Shown here piece after piece: positions 46,614 to 58,945 of a stretch of 64,000 bases of DNA. Position numbers and translations under genes: made by a program. Where the stretch lies: positions 5,889,994 through 5,953,993 of the forward strand of contig NC_135552.1 of assembly GCF_964340395.1 (NCBI RefSeq), given 5' to 3'. The first letter of the stretch is position 1. Each line of letters begins with the position of its first letter. The notes beneath the pieces were generated by a model. That model saw only the letters and a program-made list of their open reading frames with translations, was not told the DNA's origin and did not search any database. This DNA comes from Glandiceps talaboti. Lineage: Eukaryota; Hemichordata; Enteropneusta; Spengelidae.

Positions 46614-46762
46614 ATATGTCATGTATGTATGTATGTATGTATGTATGTATGTATGTATGTATGTATGTATGTATGTATGTATGTATGTATGTGTGTATGT
46701 GTGTGTGTGTGTGTATGTGTGTATGTATGTATGTATGTATGTATGTATGTATGTATGTATTT
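46614..46762. repeat. (ATGT)n microsatellite
   Basis: About 36 ATGT units interrupted by a GTGT stretch at about 46690-46720. The MYVC repeats in the reading frames here are an artefact. Confidence 0.97.
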
Positions 46763-47505
46763 TTTTAAATTCATTTTTTTAAATATTTTTTTTATTTGAG
46801 ATGTCTACAGGATTACCCCGTTTACAGACACTCTGAAATTCGAAAGACTAAAATGCATACAATATTGACACCACTAGTAAAAATAGAAATAAAATAAATT
46901 AAAAGAAGATAAAATTACCGAAATTGCGTTAAATTCACACATCAACTATTTCATTTAGGACATCTTTTCTAAAAGTACTGAGACTTGAAAATATGTCAGT
47001 GTTTTGCAAGGTATAGACAATATTAATTTTTAGCATTAAAGTGCTGACGTGGTAGTCAAAGCTGCGCTAGCTGCAACTCAAAATGATTTTTGACACTGTT
47101 TTGTCAGATATAATGACTTATACTCACAATATCGTACACCTTGAATAGAACTGGATCACCTGTGGGTGAACCATTTTGTGTCAGCAATTTCCTACGAGAT
47201 TGAAGACTTTGAATACTTCTGATGGGGTGACCAAACTTGTAGACAATACTCTAGTTGACTCCGTACAAGCGATTTATATAAATTAATGATACAAGAACTG
47301 TCATGGAAATACTTGCAGGTGCGCTTTATCAAACCAATTAGACTGTAAGCCTTGGCCTTTTTGACGATGTCCTGAATGTGTAACTTCCAGCTTAAATTAG
47401 ATGAGAGGACAACGAGAAGATCTTTGACTTGGTTTACACGGTCGATTTTGATGCCGTTAATCGTATATTTATGAGAGATGACAGTCTTGCATGCATGCAT
47501 GCATG
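46763..47505 (-). mobile_element. Jockey-type LINE 3' fragment
   Basis: The minus-strand frame 47500-47192 reads HKYTINGIKIDRVNQVKDLL, VVLSSNLSWKLHIQDIVKKA, LIGLIKRTCKYF and LVRSQLEYCLQVWSPHQK. This is the conserved region after the YADD box in Jockey/CR1-type elements ('V.DLGV..S..L.W..HI', 'L.RS.LEY...VW.P'). It then runs through an untranslated tail to an A-rich end at about 46763-46795, next to the ATGT microsatellite. The 5' side is cut at a GCAT/GT repeat. Inactive. Confidence 0.85.
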
Positions 47506-47517
47506 TACGTATGTATA

Positions 47518-47522
47518 TGTGC

Positions 47523-47556
<34 letters not shown>
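47518..47556. repeat. (GT)n microsatellite
   Basis: About 17 GT units followed by a short GA run. Confidence 0.95.
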
Positions 47557-47557
<1 letters not shown>

Positions 47558-48104
47558 AGAGAGAGAGATATCAGTTAGCGGAAAACCTTTTCTACCTTTA
47601 GATGTCCTATTTTAAACACACAGACTATCCTAATACGAATGCCCGTACGTGTTTATGAAGTAAACGCCCTTAATCCGTATGGTAAGGGCGGCCTTATTTA
47701 TTTTTCTGTTTCTCATCTCCCGACCGACACTAATTTGCATCTCCGACATCAGAAAAAAAAATTCTTATTTTTGGCCGACCCCTGAGTTCAACACAACAAG
47801 ATTATTATCTCGGAGCAGCATGTGTTTCCCATTGCTGACGAAGTCATTGAGGTTTGAGGGACAGGGCTCGAAATAAACGCCGGCCTATCTTCATGATGAC
47901 CCAGAAGATTTTAGAAAATACCTTCCGGACCGGTACATTTTGCTGTAATGTAATAGCTCAGAATATTTCTATCATTTTTAAAATATGCTTAAAATTGGTA
48001 AAAGGCATATTGCATTCCTCAAAAGAAAAACAATTTTTTGATCAGTTTTCAGCTTTAAATCAATTTTATCATCGGGGAAATGACCGACTCCGTATCAACT
48101 CGAT

Positions 48105-48840
48105 CCTTGCCTCGGGTACGCTACAAGGGTCTCTTGCGCGACGTAAGCTACTGAAGTTCCTCTTCAGGTACGGTACTGTCGGTTTTGTTTAAAAAATAAC
48201 ACGTCATCGATATAAGGGTCAAAGATTTCCAATCTGTGTGTTACATGTCTGTGATTACACTAGATTCTGTTACAGCCCTCGGAGCTTCGCATTACCAAAA
48301 TTAAAGCCAAGCGAATTACACCCAGAGGCTTCGCGAAATCACGGAGCGTTGCAGTCGAGTCACATGTCAACGAATGGTTACCTCTATGTGATCGATGAGG
48401 GCGCACAGTACAAGGATGTTCGAGCTTTAATTTTAGCACATTCTTGTCTGTGATTTTAGTAATGCGAAGCTCCGAGGGCTGTGAGAGAATCTATGTTTAT
48501 AAATAGGGTTGAAGCATGTGCTTAAATTAAATGACATCGACCCTTATAGTAAAGGTTAGCACATCTATGGTAGTATTATTCAAACTTGGATTTCACATCT
48601 TTAAAAGACAATATCATCTAAAATGAGCATAGGGTAACAATGTTTAAGACAACTTATGACAGTCAAAAGGTTGGTGCATCTGATTGTTGATAGAATTCAT
48701 GAGTGACCTCTGACGATGAGGGAGTCCTAGGAGTTCTCCCCTAGCAGATCTGGTTATTTGCCCAATTAACACATTGCTCAGTGAGTGTAAACATCTACTG
48801 ATCCATAAACCCTCGACGTCGATCCGATTAATGGAAGCAA
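48105..48840 (+). repeat. Dispersed repeat family C, copy 2 (inverted relative to 35 kb)
   Basis: Inverted match to 34860-35560, including GGGTCTCTTGC, TCAAAGATTTCCAATCTGTG, the palindrome-ended module at 48273-48481, TTTCACATCTTTAAAAGACA, CATGAGTGACCTCTGACG and TTTGCCCAATTAACACATTG. It is the most complete second copy and allows the family to be aligned. Confidence 0.85.
48273..48481. mobile_element. Palindrome-ended module (MITE-like), copy 2
   Basis: Starts CAGCCCTCGGAGCTTCGCAT and ends ATGCGAAGCTCCGAGGGCTG: a perfect 20 bp inverted pair, continued inward by TACCAAAATTAAAGC / GCTTTAATTTTAG. The bases outside do not form an obvious target duplication. Confidence 0.85.
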
Positions 48841-49545
48841 ACGATGTGTTTATATGCCAATTATAGCCCGTGAGTTTATTCACGGATTAGCAATCTACTA
48901 ATTAACGCTAAGCTGGTAAACTCTGATAAGACAGTGATAACGATATGCAAAAGGTAAAAAAAAAACAATGAGAGGAAACAATATTTAAAACTTCATTTGA
49001 AATATATATTGAAAAAATGATATTAGAAATCCGGAAAATCGCCAGAACAAAGTTGATTATTCTTCGTTTACCATGTGACCCTGCCATGTAACATAACGTG
49101 CAGAAAATAGAATAGACACAATATAGTTTGGTGTTATATACATTGAGTATAAATATTTATATCAATTTATTCATTTTAAATCATTACATATACAATAATA
49201 TTTATCTTTGAAGACTAGATCATTGTTTCCCCAGTACATCAACAGCAACACTGAATCTATCAGCCTCACGACTACATGTTTTTGTTCGTTTGTTTTGATA
49301 GCTTTCCCGCTATTCTATGACCATTTATCTCCAATTTTACTGATACTAACGTTAACGTATTAAAAGGTCAATATGCCAACTTGAACTCTGAAATGAAGTA
49401 TTACTACCAAGTCATCAAGTCATACCACATGTGCCATGATTTCCAACTCATCAGAGAGTATATGTCATTGGTCTCATAGACAATTCTGCATAAAGTATTA
49501 CATTAATATTGTCATTGTAAGTTGTTACATTTACGTTAGGAAATA
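48841..49545. other. Non-coding DNA
   Basis: AT-rich, no feature recognised. Confidence 0.5.
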
Positions 49546-49768
49546 GCCTGGCACCCAATCTGATTAAAATCCGATGTGGTGAAAGCGGCTAGATGTCCTT
49601 ATTTACCTCTATTCATCGTGTTGTGACGTTTGTTTTGTTCGGAGTGATCGCGTGGGAAGGCGGCGATCACTCCGAACAAAACAGACGTCACAACACGATG
49701 AATATAGGTAAATAAGGACATCTAGCCGCTTTTACCACATCGGATTTTAATCAGATTGCCTGGCACCC
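49546..49768. mobile_element. 201 bp near-perfect foldback with 11 bp target duplication
   Basis: The element 49557-49757 begins AATCTGATTAAAATCCGATG and ends with the exact inverted complement, CATCGGATTTTAATCAGATT. Arms of about 95 bp are almost identical (differences such as CCTCTATTC against GAATATAGG) around a loop of about 11 bases (GTGGGAAGGCG). It is flanked by GCCTGGCACCC at 49546-49556 and 49758-49768, a perfect 11 bp direct repeat. No coding capacity. The near-perfect arms suggest recent formation or strong gene conversion. Confidence 0.92.
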
Positions 49769-49979
49769 AACCAGTTTGTGGGTCTCGTCTTTCGCCCAAA
49801 CATTGTCATACTGAAGAACTAGATCTAGAAATATCCAACAAAATTCGTATTCTATTATTCTTAATTTGAGGTTCATATCCCCCTCCCCTAATAATCCATA
49901 TCTGACTCATTATATGAGGTAATATGATGTCTCGGATGCCGTAAGTGAGCGGGGAGCCTTCAGAGTGGGAGAGCTGGTG

Positions 49980-50095
49980 AAATCGTGGGGGGGGGGGGAG
50001 GGGGGGTGTCACATTTTACAAACACGTTCTTGGGGGAGGGTCATATTTTGTATTATAATGTCTTTTGGGGGGGGGAGTCACATTTTACAATCCGT
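49980..50095. repeat. G-rich tandem motif (GGGGGAGGGTCAYATTTT)
   Basis: Three degenerate units of about 35-45 bp, each with a G-run then GTCACATTTTACAA or GTCATATTTTG. The same motif ends repeat D (near 40900-40950 and 50935-50975) and, on the other strand, occurs at 63.3-63.8 kb. Confidence 0.7.
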
Positions 50096-50139
50096 AGTTT
50101 TGTGATCAAATTGAAGATTCAATGATTGCCAATTTTCTT

Positions 50140-50328
50140 TGTGTTTTGAGATGTAAAAGTGAGATGAGCACTCAACATTTATTTTTACGAGTAGTTTACA
50201 TGCCAAAATACAAAAATAAAACTACATATATTGTAAGAAAATTATTTAATAAAACGATACATTTAATTTTGTTGAGTGTACCATCTCACCTTATCACTCA
50301 CACTGTCCATGCATGTTGTTGTTAAAAT

Positions 50329-50365
<37 letters not shown>

Positions 50366-50645
50366 CTTTTGACTTTTGACTTTTGACTTTTCACAAAAAA
50401 CTTTATTTACTTATTAACTTTATTTAAGAATAAAATGCCTGATCCAATGGCATGGTAAGAAATGTTCAAAGTCTTGGGTTCAAGTCAAAACAAATTGACA
50501 ATTGTGAAGAAAGTGTTCATGTATAAGAAGATTCCTTAGATGTACATTTAATTTTGAATGTAACAGAGAACACGGACTGTTATACAAGTAGTGACAATCA
50601 GTCAGATTAAAGTGACACTGAAAATGGCAATACTGAAGGTGAAGG

Positions 50646-50687
<42 letters not shown>

Positions 50688-50995
50688 CAATGATATCAGG
50701 GAATTTTTATATGTGACCAGAACCGGCAGAGTATGCACAACATGGAAAACACGTTTTAGATACTAACTAGATTGTGTATGATTATAAGAGAAATGTAACT
50801 TGCCAGTCTTTCACTGTTTGTCACTTTATATGTACAAATATTGCTTTCTAATACAGAGTCCAAATCATTTAATGTGTATGTATACATATAATGGAAATAT
50901 TGATTAACGTTCAGTATATGCAACTGTCATGGGGAGGGTCATGGTTTACAAAATGGGACAAAGGGGAGGGTCACTTAGTGTAAATACTGAAGGCT
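50140..50995 (+). mobile_element. Dispersed repeat D, copy 2
   Basis: Direct repeat of 40390-41020, interrupted by (GATG)n/(GAT)n expansions at 50327-50365 and 50646-50690. In one frame it encodes SDTENGNTEGEGDD, a long Asp run from the GAT expansion, then NDIREFLYVTRTGRVCTTWK and TRFRY before a stop. This 'TR(T/S)GR' tail looks like the C-terminus of a transposon-encoded protein; family not identified. Confidence 0.75.
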
Positions 50996-51255
50996 CCCTA
51001 AGAGTTCAATGACTTTGGTGTTTAAATGGTAATAAATAATAAACAGCGGAAATCCCATGGATGTTATGATGAAGTGTGTCTTGTCCTTCCTGCTCTAGGG
51101 GTGAACAACCTTAAATAGTGCCAATTGGTGCCGATACCCCCATGGTTCCTTTCAACATCCTCCCTCCCTCCGATCCTCGTCTGGATATCGATGACAACAT
51201 AGTTTGTAACTCAACAACGGTCACGGTGGCAATGTAGTCTAGATACTACTCTAGC

Positions 51256-51322
51256 TGCTAGACCTCGGATGTTCTTCCGATACAATACGACACATGACCG
51301 AACATCGCTATCGAGGATGGCA
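51256..51322. repeat. Hairpin repeat family B, copy 3 (inverted, partial)
   Basis: CTAGACCTCGGATGTTCTTC, CGATACAATACGACACAT and ATCGCTATCGAGGATGG match the other copies in opposite orientation; the right arm is missing. Confidence 0.75.
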
Positions 51323-52284
51323 CAGACTGGCCGTATTACGTACGCAATTTACTCAATGTACTCCATTACTATCGTCAGTGGTACACTGTATATAGGACCA
51401 AGACTACGATTAATCCGATCCATCATCGCAAACCACGGCCTCTTTTACGGCACCGTCGAAACTTGCCGTCCGGTTCGTTATTTCGTAATAAGGCGGAAGA
51501 AATAACAGCTCTGGTTTGCGAGAATGACTCCGATCCAAAATCAACCGATGAATTAAACGTACACATAGTATGAAAATCGGTGGTCAGACTCACATCAGAT
51601 ACATAGTTACAAAGCATTGTGAATTACATTGGTTATTTTTCCTATTGAGATGCACAGGCCATATGTTTTAGTTGCACTATTCCCTGTTGAGTACTTGCAA
51701 GTTGTTAGTGTTGCCATGCCAACAACTTGTATGTATGCACTTTAAATTGAACTTTATTAAATTAATCTGTCGAGTTGTTTCATCTATTTGCATCTGGGAT
51801 AAAATAATCGTCTACAGGTAATCTCTTCTCCAGTGTATGTAGTGTTCATTAGTACATGTATTTGTGATTCACAGGTGCCTCTATATTTACACAAGCGATT
51901 CCGTAATGTATTTGACGCGATTGAGTTTTCCCATGATCCCTTGCGCACCCTAGAAATCCCATTATAATTCCATTGATTGGCATAGAAACCGTTCTTTTTT
52001 TATGATCGGTGGGTCAAAGATGTGACGGGCTATTGTGATTGTGTGCGAAAAGGACACGGGATGTGTTGATTATAACGTCAAAGAACCTATTCACTGTGAA
52101 AAAATTTCGCTTTGTCCACAGAACAATCCGGTGGCAAACATTGCTTTGGCGTCAACAACATAAATAGGCTTAGTCTTGCTTCGCCACTTACCAGTTGCCG
52201 GGGATGACATCTCACCGTTAGCATGTATGCGAACCAGAGCTGATATAGTATCATAGACAATACATACAGTACAAACATAACATC
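51323..52284. promoter_or_regulatory. 5' flank of the ankyrin gene
   Basis: No other gene recognised. The ATG at 52285 follows AACATC and is followed by G, a fair translation start context. No convincing TATA box or upstream exon could be established. Confidence 0.3.
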
Positions 52285-53667
52285 ATGGCTCGTCGACTTT
52301 TCGATGCAGTTGCACAAGCTCACCTTGCGGACGTGAAGATTCTAGTAGATCTCGGTGTGAAGGTGGATTGTCGAAACAGCCTAGGGCAGACGCCTCTCAT
52401 AGCGTCGTTGTTAATCATGGATGAACAGAAGCGAGACAAAACGTTCCGATATTTGGTCAGACGAGGAGCGGATGTCCTAACGGAAGACAATCAACGAAAG
52501 ACTGTGTTGTTGTATGCGTGCCAATACAAAAGAACCAAACAGGTTAGACGAATTTTCAATTCTGTCGGTGCTGGAAGTGTGAACTTAAACGGACAAGATG
52601 TGGACGGCAATACTTCATTAATATATGCGGTCAAAACGCAAAACGAAGAATTGATCAAATTGTTACTTCGTATGTTGAAGTATTATCATTTAAGCGTTGA
52701 TGTCCCAGACAATGATGGTTGCACACCCCTCATACATGCACGCAAATTGGGGCTGTCTGAAATAGGGGACCTTCTCTTGAATGAAGGGAAAGCAAATCCA
52801 TACATGGCCGATAATCGAGAACACTGGAACGCTTTTGAATGGACACAACATGCCAAAGAATTAGAGAACGATAGATTAGCTGATGAGAAAGAACGACAGC
52901 GACAAAGAGCGAAAAAATTCATGTTTCCCCCTATTAAACTCTCCTATGGGAGGATAGAAAGAACGCGAAGAAACCGTCAATCCGTACCGCTAAATGTGCC
53001 ACTGAAACCGGCGGTATCGCTATCTACGCTAAAGGATGAATCTATGGTGACTAGCTATTCGGCGCCTGAGACAGTTTACAGTAAAGTCAGCATCACACAC
53101 CGTCCTAACTCGTCCAGCTTACTAACCAAACAACGGAGAACAACTAGTGTACCAAGTTTACCGTTGCTCACGGACAAAACAGCCACAACAAAATCCTTAG
53201 ATTCGGCGATAACTTTACTAGAAATGGCGTCAACTCAAGGCGAACACGTCCAACATGTTGACAATTTTGTCAGTAGTCGACCAGACTTGACTAAAAAGGA
53301 CGACTATTTCGGGTTTTCCCGAGGTGGACATATGACTTTGTTGAACAATTTGTTCGCTGTTTACGCCGATCAGAGTTCTGTGTCCTATAGAAGAGTTGCC
53401 CAGATCGAGAGACCCAAAACCCCATCTAACTCCAAGACAGGAAAGAACAAGAAGATTTCGAGTCTCGCCATCGTATTCGGACGAGATAAACATCAACAGA
53501 AGATGCAGAAACTCGCAGCGAGGAAGGGCAAACGAGGTAAGAGCGGGGAGAAAGACACAAGGGGTGAACTGAGGTCGAAGAAAACGAAACAGATGAAGAA
53601 CCTGGTTGAGGGTAAGGGGCACGACAGTAACAGACTACCCCTAGCAATCATTTCGGAGGACACGTAA
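52285..53667 (+). CDS. Intronless ankyrin-repeat protein, ANKRD34/ANKRD63-like
   Basis: A single open frame of 460 residues starts MARRLFDAVAQAHLADVKIL. Residues 2-176 form about five ankyrin repeats, shown by the 'G.TPL..A' signatures GQTPLIAS (35-41), KTVLLYAC (72-79), GNTSLIYAV (108-116) and GCTPLIHAR (145-153), with 'LL..GA..'-type turns. Residues 190-212 are a charged helix (ELENDRLADEKERQRQRAKK), and the remaining ~250 residues are low-complexity, Ser/Thr-, Lys- and Arg-rich, ending in a strongly basic stretch (about 417-450). N-terminal ankyrin repeats with a long disordered tail in one exon is the layout of ANKRD34/ANKRD63-type proteins; orthology is not proven. Such proteins are expected to be intracellular binding adaptors; partner unknown. 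The frame is clean, so the gene is probably active. Confidence 0.85.
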   Translation: MARRLFDAVAQAHLADVKILVDLGVKVDCRNSLGQTPLIASLLIMDEQKRDKTFRYLVRRGADVLTEDNQRKTVLLYACQYKRTKQVRRIFNSVGAGSVNLNGQDVDGNTSLIYAVKTQNEELIKLLLRMLKYYHLSVDVPDNDGCTPLIHARKLGLSEIGDLLLNEGKANPYMADNREHWNAFEWTQHAKELENDRLADEKERQRQRAKKFMFPPIKLSYGRIERTRRNRQSVPLNVPLKPAVSLSTLKDESMVTSYSAPETVYSKVSITHRPNSSSLLTKQRRTTSVPSLPLLTDKTATTKSLDSAITLLEMASTQGEHVQHVDNFVSSRPDLTKKDDYFGFSRGGHMTLLNNLFAVYADQSSVSYRRVAQIERPKTPSNSKTGKNKKISSLAIVFGRDKHQQKMQKLAARKGKRGKSGEKDTRGELRSKKTKQMKNLVEGKGHDSNRLPLAIISEDT

Positions 53668-54588
53668 GAATCACTCAAACATAACAGAGTGGCCAGAGTA
53701 ACGAAAATACTAAGTGAAAGGAAAAACCAAAAGTTATACCCAACTTGATAATCATTGTCTGTAACATCGAACTATGTTATGTAGTTACTCTCCTTACATG
53801 TCGTTTTATATCTAAAATGGTGTAGGCTTGGTGTCTCACTCATGGGACGTTACATTTTTGACACAGAGCTATACATATTCCAACTCTAGACATAATAAAC
53901 AGAACAGGGTCCTTTACCAAATCACATTGAACATGGATAAGCATTGGTATACTATTCCTTTTACAGTTCAGTGACTAGTGAAAACATTACACGTGGACTT
54001 GATGACTTTAAAGCTGCTTTCTAACTAATACACGTAATTCAACATTTCAACTTGACTACTTCTACATCCCCGGTGTCCTCGGCACCGATATGGAATTTTT
54101 TCTTTTGCATTAGAAGTTGTCTGAGGGTGTGAGTATTAATTAAAAGCCATGTTACACCAAGTCTACTTCATTTTAGCGATATACAGCAATGTTCTAGTTC
54201 CATCGCATTTACAATCAATAACATAATTCCATTGTATGTATTCATAAATGGAAATTCTCGTCATTACATTCTGAGTTGTTTACAATCATAATATTTATTT
54301 TGCATCAAAATCGAATATTTTTAAAATATGCACGAGTATGCTTTAAAAGTAAGTGTCTGTGTGTCTATCATTGCCTAGTATTGTGTGTACACCGTCCGAC
54401 GCCATCAGTAAATTTATGCAAAAAGTCAAGTTGCTTTAATCGTGATTTCTGAAATGTCACTATGGTTACCTATATATATAACTATGTGAATAATTTTGAA
54501 TACATTTCTTTTTTTCATTGCGAAATTACAAATGCAATCTTTAAATGTCAAAATTCTGCTATTATATGTGTTTTTTTCAGTGTTATTC

Positions 54589-54594
54589 AATAAA
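54589..54594 (+). promoter_or_regulatory. Candidate poly(A) signal for the ankyrin gene
   Basis: AATAAA about 920 bases after the stop codon, followed closely by a GT-rich stretch (GTGTTGTTCTCGTT). Confidence 0.4.
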
Positions 54595-54599
54595 AGTGT

Positions 54600-57500
54600 T
54601 GTTCTCGTTAAAATCTGGAGTGGTCATATAATGATGTTCTTTGTGTGACATGTCGCTCTTTGAAAACACTTGAATCCATTGTTGATACTCGCAGAATACA
54701 ATATAAGATGTTTCCATATTGATCAGTACACAGTGTATTATCCGTGCTGTGTTAATCTGACACCGCTAAAGATAAATCCGTGGAGTAATTGGTCACACCC
54801 CAGTTGTGTTAAGAAATTCTACTGGTACAGACACGTATACTAACACTCACAAGCATTTTTTTTATAAACCCCTTTTATGGGCTAAAACCGTACATAAAAT
54901 CAGTTTTGCAATAAATGTGTTTTTTCCAACCCATTTGTGATTGTGAAAAACACCCTAACAAATTTTACGACCTTTATATTGTGCGACAGCCCCACACAGT
55001 TTTTGGACAATTGCGATTCTGGTAGCATCAACACCCCTTGCATATTTTTGTTTACTACACTCCGCTATTCTTGAAGACAAACACTTTGATTGACCAAGTA
55101 CAACATAAAAGAGACTCAGAGGGAATATTGGTTTTACAACGTAAACTGGCTTGATTGATTGCTGTAGTAACAACACTACGAGACGGATGGGAGATTTGGA
55201 GACATTTTTAATAGGGTGGGTCAACGAGCAAGGTCGTGCACAAAACGTTGTTTTAAAACAGAAAGAAATCCGAAGTTAGGTCCCAAGTGGCAGTTTACCA
55301 AATAAGACACCGATTGTTCGAGTTAGAAGAAACCAATCAGTCACTAAATTTCCATGTATTTCAATACCCAATGTAGTCCTGTCTATTCTTAGGAGAAAAC
55401 AAGCATGATGAATGACATTGTAAATATAAGTTCAGATCAGTATATTTTCTATAGTGGTCTGAGATACAACACGAAGACAAACATTCCCTGACGACATACT
55501 GTACACCCTTCAAAGGTATTCCTCCTGCACCTTAATCAATGTAACCTTGCGATTTATAAGTTTATTCAGTGATTAGCTCTCCAGTTGCTGTTGCTAAGTA
55601 CACAAGTTATTCTGTTTCTTTCTGGACCTTGTTTGTGGGTCAATTATACAGCTACTATTGGTACTTGCTTCTCTATGGTTGATAACAGTGATTGCGTGTT
55701 TGTCAATGCATATAGTCATAGGAAATGGATGTTCATGTCCGTGGGAGGACAATGTCTCTTGACAAATGGTAAAATTCGTGACACTCTAGCTCGTCCTAAA
55801 ATAAAAGTACCACCTATCCATGAGAAAAACGTTCACACCAGTTTTAATATTGTCTGGAGCTTAACTGGTGCGTTTTAAAGGAATAGAGAATGCACTTCTA
55901 AAATTAACTACTGAATAGAGTGATTTAAGACCTCTTTTCAAAGAGAGTATCTTTATTAGAAAGGAACTGGTCTAATCATGAAATAATTGACAACCCACAC
56001 AGTGGATCTGTTATCGTGCTCTCGAACCAAATAAAATTATAAACATGTTTTGAGGTACTTCGATAACATAACTGTCAACTCGATGTTCTTCGTCACCAAA
56101 ATTCACCGGCGAATTAGGGACATACAAATACACTATCTCAATTATATAGTGGTGAGGTTAATAAAAGACTTGAGCCTAACAACAATAAGTCCGTGTTTCC
56201 ACCTCACTGCTTATCTACTGTGACGTTCTTACATCTTGTCGCTATAGAAGGTCTATTCGTCGCTATATTCATAACCGGTGGGCACTGAGCAACGTTGATT
56301 AATACATTCCATGCCTGACCTTGTGTACCGTCTATTGTATTGAGAGGGGGCAAGAGGGACGAGCACACAGTATATATACTCTAATTGAAGAGCATATCAG
56401 AGTGTGTGTATAATAGGGTTATTTTTTTAGAAAAGGAAAGCGATTAAGTTTTCATCTTCATATGTATTGGTAACAATTCTAAACGTGAATTACAGTAGTC
56501 AGTTACGTTTCATTTCTATGTGTTGTTTTTGTCTGTGCCCAAGACTGTTGAATGCCGAAGGAATATGACATTACAAATTGTATGTCGCCTGGTGTTTGTA
56601 GAGCGTGACGATCCCCCGGAGATCGCACTATGCTTCCCCCTTCAGTTCAGTATAGTACACACAAAACACATTTACTAATTCATCACACCTCTAAATAGCG
56701 GATGGTGTACATTTCATCAATCACGTGAGTTGATCAGTCATCGAATGTGACATGAATTATTGCAATCAACATAATGACTGTCTAAATTTCATTATCCTGT
56801 ATTCCATAAAAGTGGGATACATCCCATAACAATTAATACTTAGCGAGAATTAATTTCAATTTAGTTAACTCGAAAGTGCGAAGTAACGTAAGGGGCCATG
56901 ATCGATTGAAATACGTTACCTTAGCAACCGACGCTGGATCGTGGATACGAATATTCATGAATGTCGCACAACAAGTAGTCTGTCAATTTCAGTCGATAAC
57001 CACCAAAATTTACAGTATATATGCCAATGAGGAAAATATTAAGTGTAATTCACAAAGCGTGTAACAGGTTGAAATGATATGAATGGTCAGTAAAGCCAAT
57101 TGTTGCCGATATTAGTAAATATATGACACCCCCCCCCTCCAAGTAGCTGCTTATATGTGTTATTTCCATTCGACACACTTAAAATATAATATAGACTTGA
57201 AATATAATATATAATATAGACGAAACATATACTACATGTAATCTGGACTTTACAAGCTACTACAGCTATTGGATATGTGAGAGAGCTGAACATAGAGGCT
57301 CAGAGAGCCTGCGTTCAGAATCGACACTATAGACACTGTAAAACGAAATTGAGATATCCTATTTCCCATCTACAGGTTTCACACACGAAGAGCCCAGCTA
57401 AAGTCATTTTCAGTTTATCTGTGGTGAAGTCTTTATACAAGGCTGCCTATAACAAAAAAAATGATTGATATTACCATATTACCATTATTACTTTAGAATG

Positions 57501-58100
57501 TTATTCACGGCAAATAATCGAAGACTTAATGGGGTGCCTTGTGGGTGACCTCTGCTGCTTTACAAACAATTCACCTACTTTGATATCTCAGCGTGTTGCA
57601 ATTTTGAATAACAATACAGGTTCATTGAAAAATAATACGTTACGCGAAAATTCTTAATGTGCTATATACGTTTTATAAATAAATGAATAAATCTAGATCG
57701 ATCGTTTAAGAATATACACAGACTAAAATAGTAACTTACAATTATGATGAAGAGTACTAGTATAATTAAATATTGTATTGCTAAAAACACTGCTGAGTTC
57801 GATGAATTCACACCGGGGAAAATAAGGGTATTGTGAGTGTACAAGAATGTACATATGTAGAATATGTCTATACTAACATGTCTCCGTATTGTGTTGTCTG
57901 TTTGTTTAGCTTTCCCCACCTGTCGTACACGTACCTTTCCTCTTTGTTATTAGATTTACCTCTCTATATCTCCCTGGCGTTAACGTTGTTCCCTTGGCAC
58001 GTACACACGCATAATATTCATTATCAATTGTTAGCGGCATTTACGCGTCTCATGAGGCAGGTGACTGCCATGAAGGTATCGCTTTCTGCTTAATGTTGCT
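54600..58100. other. Non-coding DNA
   Basis: No gene, RNA or element boundary can be supported. A 97-residue frame at 55585-55878 (starting MLLLSTQVILFLSGPCLWVN) has a hydrophobic start but no known family features and no supporting splice structure. Confidence 0.5.
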
Positions 58101-58105
58101 TTCTG

Positions 58106-58274
<169 letters not shown>

Positions 58275-58369
58275 GGAGCCAGTCAAAGTTTATGTATAAG
58301 GGAGTTCCTGAAATTTCTTAAGCAAGGCAAGGGGTTATTCATGGGGGGGGGGGGGGTGACAACAATTCT

Positions 58370-58945
58370 CCAAGCCCCTATCCCCACCCCACCCCTGTGT
58401 AATGACGGTTCCCTAACACATCCGTCGTTAATGCCACTGTAAGACTTCCTATGTTGTTACCATTTTGTGAGATTCCAATGCCTGTCATTCCATGTAATTC
58501 CCCCATGTCATATTTGTCACTTTGTCCTTTTTATAATCTAGGTTTTCTTTGGATGAAAGGGATAAAATACACTCGAGTTTAATGTGTACGTGCTTACTGT
58601 CCGCTGCAATGATTGAGTATTACATACTTGCTTTTATTTCAAATGCTAAGGCCTCATACAAAACACTTTACATTACAGTATAGAAGAAAAAGGAGAACCT
58701 GTTGTTGAAGTAGTCAGATTAAGTGTCTGAGTTGAATAGGAGGATTTCATCAATAGTACCGACACGTATTTTCTTATACATGCGTCATTCGTGGTTTGCA
58801 CGACGTTCCTTTGTACTCCTTTATCGAGGAAATAAGAAATGTGTTTGTAACAAATTAAATTGAACGATGACGTCTATTTGGTGAAAGATGTGTAGTTTTT
58901 AGAACAAGAGTAGATTTCTATGTCATCGTTCAAATACATTATTAT
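58370..58945. other. Non-coding DNA
   Basis: Starts with a G-run (about 58344-58357) and C-rich text like the G-rich repeat motif seen elsewhere; otherwise nothing recognisable. Confidence 0.4.

Noticed and set aside
55585-55878. 97-residue frame with a hydrophobic N-terminus, possible small secreted protein
   Set aside because: No recognisable family and no supporting context; open frames of this length are expected by chance in this much DNA.
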